Shown: positions 1 to 11,116 of the stretch, one piece after another
How the letters are laid out: every line of letters starts with the position of its first letter
How positions within the stretch are numbered: position 1 is the stretch's first letter
Assembly (NCBI GenBank): GCA_948567375.1
Contig: OX419755.1
Location: forward strand, 44,893,001 to 44,957,000
Reading direction: 5' to 3'
Length of the DNA: 64,000 nt
Source: Lunularia cruciata
Taxonomy: Eukaryota; Streptophyta; Marchantiopsida; Lunulariales; Lunulariaceae
Translations under genes and position numbers: made by a program
Notes under the pieces: model-generated
The model's database searches: none
Told to the model about the DNA's origin: nothing
The model's input: the letters and a program-made list of their open reading frames with translations, nothing else

Positions 1-1097
1 CATGTGAGCTTAGATCTCATTACCTCCTTGCCCAAGACAAAGCAAGGTTACATAGCAATTGTGATGTTAATGGATAAGCTTAGTAAGCAAATCCATTTGG
101 CACCAATAGTTGATATTGTGGACACTCTAACCTTGGCATAGATCTTCTTCAACAATGTATTTAAACATCATGAGATGCCGCTTGTACTCATCTTTGACCG
201 TGATCCTTGATTCATCAAGGAATTTTGGCAAGCACTCTTTATGATACACGATACCAAGCTTGCTTTGTCCAGTGCCTATCATCCTCAAATTGATAGACAA
301 ATTGAATGTGAAAATTTCACCTTGGAGGATATGCTTTGTGCCTTTTTCAACGTTCACCACACCAATTGGATGAATGTCTTGCAACAACGGAGTTTGCATA
401 CAATAACTCCAAATAGGCAAGCACCAGATTCTCTCCTTTCTTTTCTTTTGGCCAAGATTAACTTGTTCCAAATTCCTTTCTTGCTCCTCCTCCATCTCAT
501 GTCCCTCATACTTCAACCTTCTTGACCACCATATCTCAATTGCTCCCGCAAGCCAAGTCTCATCTTCTTGTTGCTCAAAATCATCAAAAATAATATGCAG
601 ACCACCATATTGTGATCTCACCTTTCAAGTTGGTGACAAAGTCCTACTCTCCTCTAGTAACCTACCCCTTCCACTTGATACCAAAGTTTGTAAACTCACC
701 TCTAATTGGATAGGACCCTTTGATGTCAACCACATCATCTTTCTTGTTGCTTATTGACTTGCCTTGCCTTGTCATATGTACATCCACCCTACTTCCATGT
801 TTCTTAGTTAAACCATTTGTTCCTAATCCATCTTCTTTTTCCTCTTGTGTCCAACCTCCTCCTCCACCCATACCTATCCATGATTATGAGGAGTATGAAG
901 TTGATTGTATACTTGCACGTTGCTATATCCAACGTGACCGTCAATAACATACAGATTGCAAGGTCCTTTGGAAAGGCTATCCCCTTCATGATGCCACTTG
1001 GGAGCCTTTGTTTCATCTCCAAAATGCACAAATAGCCATCCAAGAGTTTGAAGCTTTAATGGCAATGAGGATGTCATCAAGTAGCGGTGGGGGAATA
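1..1097 (+). pseudogene. Chromovirus integrase and chromodomain fragment (element 1)
   Basis: This is the 3' end of a decayed Ty3/gypsy polyprotein whose 5' part lies off the left edge. The first frame gives an integrase core with an LITSLPKTKQGY-type start, a decayed DRD in place of the SDRG aspartate motif (near 200) and a YHPQ(I)DRQIE segment (about 277-306) matching the usual YHPQTDGQTE. At about 880-1075 a chromodomain is legible: EEYEVDCILA, then LWKGYPLHDATWEP, then an LQNAQIAIQEFEA-like tail. Stops interrupt it, for example after CYIQRDRQ. Chromodomains of this group are thought to steer integration towards chromatin marks. It differs in sequence from elements 3 and 4, so it is another chromovirus family. 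It cannot encode a working protein. Confidence 0.75.
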
Positions 1098-1515
1098 TGT
1101 AACAATATGGGGTTAAGTGACAAAGTTAGTCAGGGCTAATGAAGTAGTGAATGGGCCAAATTAGCCTAGAATATCCTAGAAGTATCTAGGAATCTTCTTG
1201 GGAAGCTTTTTTGCTAGCTTAACTTGCACCCCAAGTAAGTAGTTTCTAGAAGGAAACTTCTAGAAGCTTCTAACCAACTTAGCTTGCACACCAAGTAGGC
1301 AGCTTCAAGAAGGAATCCTCTTGAGAAGCTTCCCAATTAACTTGGCTTGCACTCCAAGAAAGTGGCTCAAGGAAGCTTCTCAAGAGCCTTGTATGCTCAC
1401 TATAAATACAAGAGCCAAAACTCATGCTAAGCACTTGGAGTTTCCCACATTCAAGTGTCCCAATGTCAGCTTCCATTCTCCTATTTCTCTCCGCGGTCTT
1501 GGTCTTTTAAATATA
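1098..1515 (+). repeat. 3' LTR of element 1, probably truncated
   Basis: The sequence turns from coding to LTR at TGTAACAATATGG, directly after a purine-rich tract (GCGGTGGGGGAATA, 1084-1097) suited to be the polypurine tract. A TATA-like TATAAATA lies near 1402. The right end is where homology to the OTA leader starts at about 1516, so the LTR is probably cut there. No second copy of this LTR is in the window, so its true end is unknown. Confidence 0.45.
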
Positions 1516-2254
1516 TAATATCATCTCAAAGACATCATAATGAACTACATGGTATAGAAATGGGTCTTGGTTCTTTAACATAAATTCAGCTCTGTCATCC
1601 CCTAATGTTCTCTCCAAGTGAGCTCTCATAGCCTTCTTTTGTCTAATATAGAATTGTACGCAAAATGTTATCTTACCTTCTAGAGAGGTCCCAACAATAG
1701 AACCAAAAATGTGATCTAGCCTATCTCTCACTCAAGATGAACCTCTTATGGCTATTATGGTAGCGCATCATGGACTAAGAAGGCAAAGAACCCCAACTCC
1801 ATCATACTCCTCCAAGGCTAACACTCCAAGACTCAAACCATTGCTCACTAGAGAACTTAATGAAAAAGAGATAGTTGCAAATGAAAGGATGATGAGTACC
1901 TCCTCACCCCTATTTTATATACTTGTGAAATATTTATGCACCAAATTTACTAATTACTAGAGTAACTCAAGTTACTAGGCTAAAAGTCAAATAAAATAAA
2001 TAAAAGCTAAAGGAATATCCTTACTCATGAGAATATATTCTCCTAAGCATGTGATCTTAGCTTGACCCAACCACTAAATCAAGGATTCCTTCACATGGGC
2101 TATCCTTAGACTATAGAAAGAATCCAAAACAAAAAGGTTTGTGGGCCCAAGAGTTCTCAATTCTTCACTCAAAGCCAAAAACCTATGAATAATACCAAGT
2201 CAACACACTCAAATAAAAAATAGTGGTGCTCATCTTTTCCACTTCCTCTAAAGT
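1516..2254 (-). repeat. Fragment of OTA element: LTR plus leader
   Basis: This matches the 5' end of the intact OTA element at 30,660-31,400. Leader and primer site correspond to 1516-1709 and the LTR starts at 1710 (TGTGATCTAG against TGTGAGCCGG). The match stops at about 2254, inside the LTR, where chromovirus RNase H sequence begins without a gap. It is more diverged than the other OTA LTRs here, so it is an older copy. A short frame crossing LTR end and leader (1731 down to 1507) is also kept in the intact element. Confidence 0.7.
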
Positions 2255-3822
2255 ACTACATGCACCAATCTTGAAATGATATGACCCAAAACCGCCAATC
2301 AAGTTGGCTATGAATGCATCAAGCATAGCAATACAAGTACTCCTACAATAAGAGAAGCATGATGGATGGCATCTAGTTGTATATTTCTCCCAAAAGTTGT
2401 TACCAGCAAAACACAACTATCACACCATCAAACAAGAAGTGCTAGCTATTGTCCTTACAACCAAGAATTGGAAGCACTATCTTGGCAAGAAGGCATTTGT
2501 AGTGGAGATAGACCACAAACCTTTAGTCCACCTCAAGACATAGAAAGATCTATCTTGTCAACAGATTTGGTGGGCGGAGTGGAAACAAAGGTTCAACATG
2601 ATGGTCACATATGTGGAAGGCAAGAAGCAATTGGTAGATTCATTTACTCAAATGCCTATGGCAAAAGATCTAGTAGTAGATGTCAAGATGAACCCCAAAT
2701 TTTGGCCAAGGATTCTTGTTGCTACAAAAACTAATCCATAGATTATAAGAGCTTAATCATCAAATGGTGTCACTAGTACCCAAGGACTCACTTTTTATGA
2801 TGGTAGGTTATGGATCCCAAATAACCCAAACATGAGAACCACCATCCTAGCGGAATGTCATGATTATGCCATTGCATGTCACTTTGGCGTGGACAAGACT
2901 TTGGATGTAGCAAAATGCCACTACTATTGGCTTAAGATGAGCAACAATGTGATGCCTACTCTATCAGCAGAATAAAGCTTCTGATCAAGCTCCAGTAGGA
3001 CTCCTTCAACCTCTTCCTACTCCTATGCAACAATAGGAATAGGTAAGCATGGATCTAGTTTGTGAATTGCCCAAGACCCCTTCCGAGTTTGACTCCATCA
3101 TAGTCTTTGTTGATCTACTCAACAAAATGATTCATGTGCATCCAACTACCAAGGATGTGATAGCTCCACAATTAGCTCAATTGTACTTAGATGTAGTCTT
3201 CTCACCATGGACTGTCTCGAGTGCTCATCATTGATAGAGGCACTCAATTCACAAGTTTGTTTTAGAGAACACTCTTTGGGTTCTTCAAAACCAAATTGGC
3301 CATGTCCAAGGCTTACCATCCACAAACCAATAGACAAATAGATAGTGCTATTTGCACTATTGAAGATATGCTTTGGAGATTCATCCTAGAGGAGCAAGAA
3401 AGGTGGAACACCTTACTCCCATTGGTGGAATTTGCATATAAAAATTCAATGAATGCATCCACATAGGCCACACTGTTCTTCCTCATGTATGGAGAGCATC
3501 CTTTCACACCTTTGAGCTTGATAAAGACCCACCCAATGGATACCAAGGTGAATGCCGTCAAACTTTTGTTTCCAAAATCCAACAAGGAGTGTAGAACAAC
3601 CAAAACAAGTTACAAGTTGCCCAAAATTTGGAAAAGCAATATGTAGATGTACATCACCAGCACTTGGAGTTCAATGTTTAGGATCTAGTCTGGCTCTCAA
3701 CAACCAACCTCACACTAGTTGGCCCTTGCAAGCTCAAACCTCATTTTTTTAGGCCTTTTCCCATTCTTCATCAAATTGAAGCAATGGCCTATCACCTAGA
3801 GCTGCCACCATACATGAAAGTG
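2255..3822 (+). pseudogene. Chromovirus pol fragment: RNase H to integrase (element 2)
   Basis: A piece of the same chromovirus family as elements 3 and 4, cut at both ends. It opens in the RNase H region (counterpart of 17,765 onwards), runs through EIDHKPLVHL and TYVEGKKQL segments, then the integrase zinc-binding part and the catalytic core (MDLVCELPKTPSEF at 3049; IDRGTQF near 3231; a decayed YHPQTNRQIDS-like stretch near 3315). Frames change several times and stops are frequent, for example in the joint at 2700-2760. The match is lost at about 3822, after AYHLELPPYMKV, before the chromodomain. Neither end carries an LTR. Confidence 0.75.
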
Positions 3823-4450
3823 GAGTTCTCTTTTTTCCCCTAACACTCTTCTCAAAATTCAATGGGCGGATTCAATCATTTAGGACAACATAGCATTCAT
3901 CACAATGATAAGTCTTGCAATTTATAAATAGCTTTTGGAAAAAAAACCAAATTGTTTCAGAGCACACAATGACCACCTCTGACCACCAGCTTCTACAATT
4001 GCTCAAGTAGTAAAACAAGTAACCAAGTAGAACTCTGAGCAATAGTTCACAATAGAAACATTATGTTTGCAAACCACTACTCAAAGAAGTCTCCTGCATC
4101 AACAATCCCATCTAGCTCTCAATGGTTTCACCTCTGTCCTTGTCAGTAGCCAACTTCAAAATTATCTTCTCTATTTGGTGCAACTCAATTGCAAAATTTC
4201 TTTGTTCCTCTTGTCATAGTCAAGGTCTAAGCTCTTCTCTGTCCAAGCAACTTCAACTTTGAATTGTCTTCTCTTCCTCTACCTTGGCCAGACTCTTCTC
4301 TTCAAAATTTCTTCTAAGCTACTCCTGCACAAGCCCTTCACTTCAAGTTTTCTTGCACAACTTCTTTTCTCCTTCCCTCTGCTCTGGCCAGACCTTCACA
4401 TTTCAAGAATCTTTGTCTGGCTGCTTAACCGCACAAGCCTTATCCCTGTT
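3823..4450. other. Unassigned stretch
   Basis: No coding signal, repeat copy or RNA gene was recognised. The later part (about 4230-4450) is pyrimidine-rich and leads into the tandem array that follows. Confidence 0.5.
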
Positions 4451-4935
4451 CAGCCAGATCAGGCATTCTCTTGAAGCATTACCTCTTCTCTATTCAGCTA
4501 GATTAGGCATTCTCTCAAAGCATTACCCTTCATGTCCTGCACAACCTCTTCCCTATTCAGCCAAATCAGGCATTCTCTTGAAGCATTACCTCTTCCCTAT
4601 TCAGCCAGATCAGGCATTCTCTCAAAGCATTACCCTTCATGTCCTACAAAACCTCTTCCTTGTTCAGCCAAATCAGGCATTCTCTTGAAGCATTACCCTG
4701 CCCTATTCAGCCAGATCAGGCATTCTCTTGGAGCATTACCTCTTCCCTATTCAGCTAGATCAGGCATTATCTCAAAGCATTACCCTTCATGTCCTGCACA
4801 ACCTCTTCCCTATTCTGCCAGATCAATCATTCTCTCAAAGGATACCCTTCATGTATTGCACAACCTCTTCCCTATTCAGCCAGATCAGGCATTCGCTCAA
4901 AGCATTACCTCTTCCCTATCTTGTTCAGGTCTTTC
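4451..4935. repeat. Tandem array, 44 + 63 bp units in a 107-bp higher-order repeat
   Basis: Units begin with CAGCCAGATCAGGCATTCT-like sequence at 4451, 4495, 4558, 4602, 4665, 4708, 4752, 4815 and 4877. The spacings are 44, 63, 44, 63, 43, 44, 63 and 62 bp. The long unit differs from the short one by an extra CCCTTCATGTCCTGCACAA-like block. Copies differ by a few substitutions. The long open frames over this array (LFSQIRHSLEALPLPYSARSG-like repeats) result from periodicity and are not evidence of a gene. Confidence 0.9.
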
Positions 4936-5121
4936 CTGTCCTGACACTCAGTCCCCCTTCTCCCTTTGATGCTCCTTCTCTCCCTTTCTTTTCCCTTTTC
5001 TATGTTTTCTCCCGATCTCTTTCTCCTTCTACAGACCTGTTTAGGCTTCTCTCTCAAAGCCAAAAACCCTTTTTGCTGCCACTAACTAAAATACTCCTGA
5101 GCCCCCAGTAACATAAACAGT

Positions 5122-5356
5122 CCCAAGCTTATGTGACACACAAATAAGCCCCGAGCTTATGTAATATACAAGAAAATCCTGAGCTTATGTAACATAAGAG
5201 AAAATCCAAAGCTTATGTAACACAAGAAAAAATTCCGAGCTTATGTAACATAAGAGAAAATCATGAGCTTATGTAACACAAGAGAAAATCACGAGCTTAT
5301 GTAACACAAGAGAAAATCCTGAGCTTATGTAACACAAGAGAAAACCCTTGAGCTTA
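5122..5356. repeat. 28-bp minisatellite, about eight units
   Basis: GAGCTTATGTAACACAAGAG-type units. The GCTT anchor lies at 5127, 5155, 5183, 5211, 5239, 5267, 5295, 5323 and 5352, so the period is exactly 28 bp until the last step of 29. Inner units are nearly identical and the outer ones have drifted. It abuts the broken end of element U1. Confidence 0.9.
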
Positions 5357-5384
5357 CAGGAGCACAGAACAACTTCCGGCTTTA

Positions 5385-5468
5385 CAAGTACCTTTGTACT
5401 TGTATACCCGCTTGTAAGACCATAGCTAGTCCGGTGCTAATCCCACCAAACAACTCCAATAGACATAC
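5385..5468 (-). pseudogene. C5-cytosine methyltransferase motif I remnant (U1)
   Basis: The minus strand from 5468 reads VCLLELFGGISTGLA and continues MVLQAGIQVQRYL before a stop at 5382-5384. This fits motif I of C5-cytosine DNA methyltransferases (the F-G-G-hydrophobic-S AdoMet-binding loop) followed by the helix and the Y-x-Y/D strand of motif II. U2 has the same segment at the same distance after the DYWEEIASYRP landmark, there decayed to VCLLESFGRIS. The rest of the enzyme is missing from this copy because homology ends here. Confidence 0.7.
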
Positions 5469-5840
5469 TCCCTCTACTATATATTGCTAAGCAATGAGTG
5501 TGGTATCTAGAGGTGTCAAGGTTATTGACTCTAGAGACTCATCCTCACACTCATCTCCTTGTGGTACAAAGGCTCCACTACACCAACCAATTTGCATGTT
5601 GTTGCAATGCCTCCTCTCAACTCCACAATGGAACATCCAAGGTGGATGGAACAATTCCACTTGTCCTCCAAATCCAATTGATCTCCTCTAGTACATGAGT
5701 ATCCTCTACATGGGCGTTCTACACTAATAAATCACCAGGCCAAGTAACTACACCACTGAAATTTGAAATTGATGCTACCATAGTCCTGGATTGTAGTGAG
5801 CCAAGACTGCAACTACTGAGTGTATTGGTAGGTAACAAAC

Positions 5841-6310
5841 TCATCCCTCACCTAACTGCCAACTTGGTCTATAGGAGGCTATCTCCTCCCAATAGTCTAT
5901 ATTGAAACCCATGGCGTATAATGCTGCTCCCCCTAGCATACCATATGACTCAGCTATTGTTGCAATAGCCTGAGCTCTCACCACCAAGCTATCAATTAGG
6001 TGACTAGGCTGAACTTGGACAACAAGCTCTCCACTTGTGATGTACTGTGTTGAACAACCTCCTAGAGATGTTTGGATCTGAAATAGACACCTCTCCACAT
6101 CGGTCTTTTGTAACCCTAGATCAACACGTATAGCCTTCCCCAATATAAGAAGTTGCACACTAGAGTCTAATAAGCCTGTCTGTGGTTTATAGACCTTTCT
6201 TGAAGGTCCCACCAAATGGGAAATCCCTCTCTAGTTATCTAATAGGACAACAATATGTATGAACCGTGCTCTCTCAAAGGTCGGTCTAGCTTGCAACTCC
6301 TCCAATCTAG
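5841..6310 (-). pseudogene. U1 protease-like region
   Basis: The minus strand reads a stretch beginning VGPSRKVYKPQTGLLDSS and ending GFNIDYWEEIASYRPSWQ, with one stop just upstream after VVLLDN. An LLD(S/N)-x-x motif occurs twice, as expected of a retroviral-type aspartic protease where LLDSG is the catalytic loop. U2 has the parallel block at 35,450-36,200. The SYRPSWQ landmark precedes the methyltransferase in both copies. The protease assignment rests on motif and position only; the DSG triad is not intact. Confidence 0.45.
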
Positions 6311-6639
6311 CCATTATTGTCTACCATAAACCATTGGTTGTTGAATGAATCCCATGCTCCTCAACCAAGTCAACTCCACTATCAACTACCTCTGCTCTAA
6401 TAGTAGGAACCACATCATTGCTAATCTCACAAAGCATGGCAGCCAATAGAAACATTGGGGCTAGGTCAACTCCCAATGTACACATGTCACAAGCTGAAAA
6501 TAAAGGATAGCACATAATCAGCTGAGCCGCTCCCAATATTGTGCTAGACTTAGAATAGTAGCAGGTGGCTGACTTGTAGGTAGTCCATCATGCACCCCAT
6601 CACCACCTACTACACATGCACTAGGATGTTTAGGAGCCA

Positions 6640-8313
6640 TGGATGATGTTTGTAGGGCCTCAAAATACCTGAAATATTAGGGAAGTCTGACTTGTCTCCC
6701 AACCTATCCTCTCTATGGGTCCAACTCCACTAATGTTCCTCTATGCTTTGGAGCACGTACTACACTCTTGGTCACTACTACAGATGCATCCACCTGTGCT
6801 GCTCCGTGCATGAAGTCCAAAGCATCTCTATCACTAGTATATGAGGTGGAAGCCCCAACATCCAAATCTGATCTCCTCTGAGCAATGACCATACTAGCCA
6901 ATCTTTGCTCCAACTACTCAATCCAAGTAACCATAGTTGTATCAAAAGTAAGGTTAGGTACTGCACCCCTACTAGATGTAGATCCTCTACCACCACCTTG
7001 TCCTCCATGAACTAGAGCTCCTCTACTACTTGCTATAGCAGCCCTACCACTCTGTAACTCTAGGTGTAGGTCAAAGTATTGGTCACTTGAGTGACTATAT
7101 CTGTGACAATGCTCACACTATCTTTGTGTTGGTTTTGATGCACCTGAGGTATCAAGTCCGCTGCCTTGAGTACACTCTCTCTTATGGTGAGGTCCACCAC
7201 AAGTCCAACAAGCAACACCACCAATCAGTGGCTACTATTGATCCAAAAATGAAGGTAAGGGTCTAGCTCCACTAGGCCCTCCACTTGCTCCATAGGGTCT
7301 AGACGGTCCACCATGTCCTCAAAAACCAACTGGGTATGGTGCACTTTGTTTCACTCTAAAAGGAGTCACAATTGTGGATGAGGTCTCCCTACCAAATCGA
7401 GATGTCACCACTCTCTCCTCCACCATGTTGAGCTCAATATGCTCAGCCAAACCAAAGACCACTACCAAAGTGGATGAAGTAGCCTGTAACAATGTAGCAT
7501 CACAAACTCTACATTGTAACTCCTTGTCCAGTATCCCATACCAAAATTGGACTGTCTAGGCCTCAATAACTCTCTTAGTGAAATTGATCAACCACCTCAT
7601 GCAAGTGTATGCCTTGCATAGGCTCTCTCTAGCCTTCAGCTAGAATTCCTACAAGATCCTTAGCTTGTCAGTCCACACTCCTTGGTAGTTCTGCCTCAAA
7701 CATTGGAAGAACTCTCCCATGGGGTTAAACTCCGGTACTACACCACCTCATGTAGCAATACCTCCACTTGTAATAGCACTATCTTGAGCTAGTGCACCTC
7801 CACTAGCTACACCAATGCTACTAAAGCTATAACTTATGAGTACAACCGATCTACCCCTAGATTTGGAGACCAATATTTTCTCCATAGCTCAATCTCCTCC
7901 AAGTGAGCTCTCTTGAACTCATGGTAGTTGTCCATTGATGGACCCTCCAAATGCTGAAACAAGTCCTTCCATGCCATGAAGAGTGTGAAAAAACTTGGGT
8001 TTTGCATCTATTGCAGATCACACCAACTATCAAACTCCTAGATGAAGTCCTCCAACTGAATGGTACCCACTATACTAGAGTAATGCCTAGGGCCTTTGGA
8101 GGCTCCATAAATCTTGTACATGTCCCACAACAACGGTGCAAACATACCAAGGGCACTCTCAACCAAATCAGCTCCTATGTCAAACTCCAACTCAAAGTCA
8201 ATCTCCTCCATCATTGGTACTTGAGCTATAGGCTGATACCGAGCACCACTTTGAGTAAACCCATTGCGTATTGTAGGGCTATCTCCTTTGGAATCCCCAA
8301 AGAACTCCGTCAT
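6640..8313 (-). pseudogene. U1 gag with two zinc knuckles
   Basis: The probable start is the ATG at 8313 (MTEFFGDSKGDSPTIRNG). It is followed by an acidic stretch and a capsid-like region (VGTIQLEDFI, then FKRAHLEEIELWRKYW, then FWYGILDKELQCRV). Near 7200 is CWTCGGPHHKREC, a CX2CX3HX4C knuckle, and near 7110 CEHCHRYSHSSDQY, a second knuckle whose last Cys has become Tyr. A region rich in A, S and R follows (RRSDLDVGASTSYTSDRD). Several stops and frame changes show it is dead. Gag would bind and package element RNA. U2 carries a more decayed copy from 37,815 downwards. Confidence 0.6.
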
Positions 8314-8617
8314 GACAAAGTAACCACAAACTGCCAACCGCAATTGCAAGTACTTCACCAAGTACCAACACCACCAACCAAACACCACCAAGAACCAAGA
8401 ACCAACACCAACTGAGCACCACCAAGTGCCAATACTAATGGAACACTACCCACTTATGTAACTCTCATTGAGACAACTACACTAGGGGAAAGGGCAACCT
8501 TTAACCTGCCATCACTACACGCATTCTCACGGTCTCCAAGTCATCACTTCTTGCCTCACCGGATAGAAACAAAGTTAGTCGATTGGTCATCATCCCAGCC
8601 TCACACCAAAGCGCCAA

Positions 8618-10068
8618 CGCTCTAAATTTAGGGCACCTCACACAAACATGGTGCACAAGCAAGAAGCAAAGAATGGAGGGGGTCCAATCACAAAATATTT
8701 AAACAAAAACCCTCCATCTCATAAAGCAACATGGGACTGACTTTGCCACCATTTGGCATTTGACATAATAGGAGTTCCTATCTACATCCTCAGCTACCAA
8801 GATTACCAAAAATGGGATCAAATTGCCTCTCCTAGCCAAAGTTACAAGTGTATAGATAACAGTGCAATAGTCACTATGATAACAAGTTAGGGTGGACCAA
8901 TTGGCTAGGGCACTAATCTAAGAACCAAAGATCTAGGGATCAAACTCTATTGTGCACAATCTATCAAGATGGGCAGATTTTGCAAAACAATGACCAAAAT
9001 CTACTCTAAACTAGCTAGCCTCATGCCAACAAGTTGGCTTGATGGCCCTTCTAGCTCTTTGTAGCCTCTCATAGCCCACAGCCTTATGCCTCAAAGCCTC
9101 AAAACACCAAATGAGGTCTTTCTTCTTGCCACTTAGAACCCTCTCCAAATCTGACAAAACTCCTCCAAATCCAGCAAAACTCCTCCAAATCTTGCCAAAA
9201 TTTGACCAAAACTCTAGCAAAAGTCTAACATAAACCCTAAAGTTGGCTGACTGCCGAATCCTCTCCTAACTCTCCATTTGGGCCAAACTGAAATGACAAG
9301 TTTTTCCAAATCACAAATTCACAAGGATAGGTTCCCAATTCCATCTTCAATTTCATTTTCTGAACCCAACTTGCAACAAATTGGTCCTAATTTCACCTCT
9401 TGAGCTCAAAATCATAACCACTTCTTGAAAATTGCTTCTCTTTGCTCAAGTTTAGCCAATGCTTCCGCACACCATCTACCTCACTACCAAATTTGTGTCA
9501 ATCAATGAGCTTCTGCACACCAAGGAAAACTTGAACTTTGATCGAGCTACCAATGATCTATCAAGCTTGGAGATACCACCAACACGCGCAATTCCTGCAT
9601 CCAATTTCTCCTTGACCTCACTTCTTTGATGTAATTAGTTTTTTTACACCACTCTAATCAACTCAACTCAAATTATTACTTGATCTATCACTCCATAAAT
9701 TGCCAACAATTGGGCATTGATTATAGTCAAGCCACACCCACTCTAGCTAAGAAATCCAAGTCATGCTCTCCGGCCTCTGTCCACCATAGCCAGGAACTCA
9801 AAGGCTCAACATCAAAAAAGTGAGCTCTTTGGAGCTACACTTTGGAAGTATACCCATGGACACAAGCTAGGTGTGAAACCCAAATGGTCTTACCGATGGC
9901 ACACCCAATGGTGCGAATGGTGCAAAGTGACGGTGGGCTCCACCATGAAGTTAGTACCCAAAACATAAAATCTGACCATCGGACAGTAGTCTATGAGTGA
10001 TTGCTAAAATACCTCTAACTACTATCACTACAACTCTAGTGTCCAAGCAATCTAGATGTGACACTACA
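8618..10068 (-). repeat. Probable 5' LTR of U1
   Basis: A 1.45-kb region without coding signal between the shared 5' terminus (minus TGTAGTGTCACATC) and the leader of gag. The inner boundary is placed before TTGGCGCTTTGG on the minus strand because U2 reads GCA then TTGGTGCTCT there, giving a TG...CA pair (CG in U1). No second LTR of U1 is in the window, so the call rests on the two-copy comparison. Confidence 0.4.
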
Positions 10069-11116
10069 AATGGTGTGACACATTCCCTATCAAAACTAAA
10101 CCATTTGATGTTGAAAGTGAATAGAAGAACTCCTTGATATAGCATAGATGGTACAAGCAAGCACAATCTAGAATCCACCAATCATCCGTACTAGGAGATG
10201 GGGCACAAAGGGCATACCCACAACATCACAAATCATATTGATCATCCAACAGATTAATATCCTCCTCAACATAAGCTATGATTGCTGAAGAGCCTTCATC
10301 TACCTTTGTTTTGCCCTTAGTTTTACACTCTTTCTTCACATGGCCTACTTTGCCACATCTCCAACAAGTCACATGTTTCTTCTCCTTGGACTTGCTTCTA
10401 GACTTAAATCTGGATATGGTCTTGCTTTTCTCCTTATCACCATCATTACTCGTCCATTGAGTTCTCCCATGTTGGATAACAAAAGCATTTCTTGGAGTAG
10501 AAGATGACATTGGGGTTGCAACAAGTTTTTGTTGCACATCATCCGTAAGTAGAGTTGTTTTCACCTCTTCAAAGGTAATAGTATTTTTCTCACTATGCAA
10601 CAAAACTCGTGGAAGTGATTAATAAGATGGTGGTAAGGAGCCCAACAAGTGCAGCACCTTCTGCTCCTCATTCAAGTCCTCTCCCAATTTTGTCAAGTCT
10701 AATACTAGGTCACAAAATACATCCATATGGTCTCTAATGTTGGTCCTTGGTTTCATCTTGGATGTGATTAGTTTGAGATTGGTGTACACTCTATTTAACA
10801 ATTCATTCTGATGATACTTGCTCTAAAGTGCATCAAACAAGGAGGTACAATCAGAATGCTCCCCCACTTGCTTGAACACATGGGGCTGAAGGTGAAGCAA
10901 GATAGTATTCATGGCTTGCTCTTGCATATCATCTCAAGCACTTTGTCTCACATCCGCATGTTTCTCCCTCAAGAGCTTACCCAAACCGGTTGCCCACGAT
11001 ACTTCTTTCACTTGCCATTCCCACAACAAGTCACTCATGTGGCCATCAAACTTTTCCACATCAAACTTGCATCCACCAAGCTTCAAAGTACCCATCTTGA
11101 CTTTCTTTTGCTCCAT
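10069..11116 (-). pseudogene. Ty1/copia gag and start of protease
   Basis: The minus strand from 11,116 reads a copia gag N-terminus (LGGCKFDVEKFDG, with the usual NFSLW replaced by decayed sequence), then NRVYTNLKLITSKMKP and LGSLPPSY (the UBN2-type gag fold, 10,801-10,619), then a 125-residue open frame at 10,603-10,226 with the zinc knuckle CWRCGKVGHVKKEC. Downstream WWILDCACLYHLC with KEFFYS is a decayed copia protease (normally WILDSACSYHM). Homology is cut at 10,068 by U1. Integrase and RT are not seen in the window. Confidence 0.8.

Larger units (their letters stand above)
5385..10068 (-). mobile_element. U1: truncated methyltransferase-bearing gypsy-like element
   Basis: One of two related copies in the window; the other is U2, 33.4-41.3 kb and further pieces. 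Reading from 10,068 downwards it shows a probable LTR, gag with two zinc knuckles, a protease-like region with its conserved tail, and the first motif of a C5-cytosine methyltransferase. The match to U2 ends at about 5385, where the 28-bp minisatellite region follows. Homology with U2 starts at TGTAG on both minus strands (10,068 and 41,261), which supports that as the 5' end. The right flank reads into a copia protease, so U1 sits in a copia element. All frames are broken. Confidence 0.7.

Noticed and set aside
4284-5111. Three overlapping long frames of SQIRHSLEALPLPYSARSG-like repeats
   Set aside because: They follow the 107-bp tandem array, are open in more than one frame, and have no start, domain or splice context.
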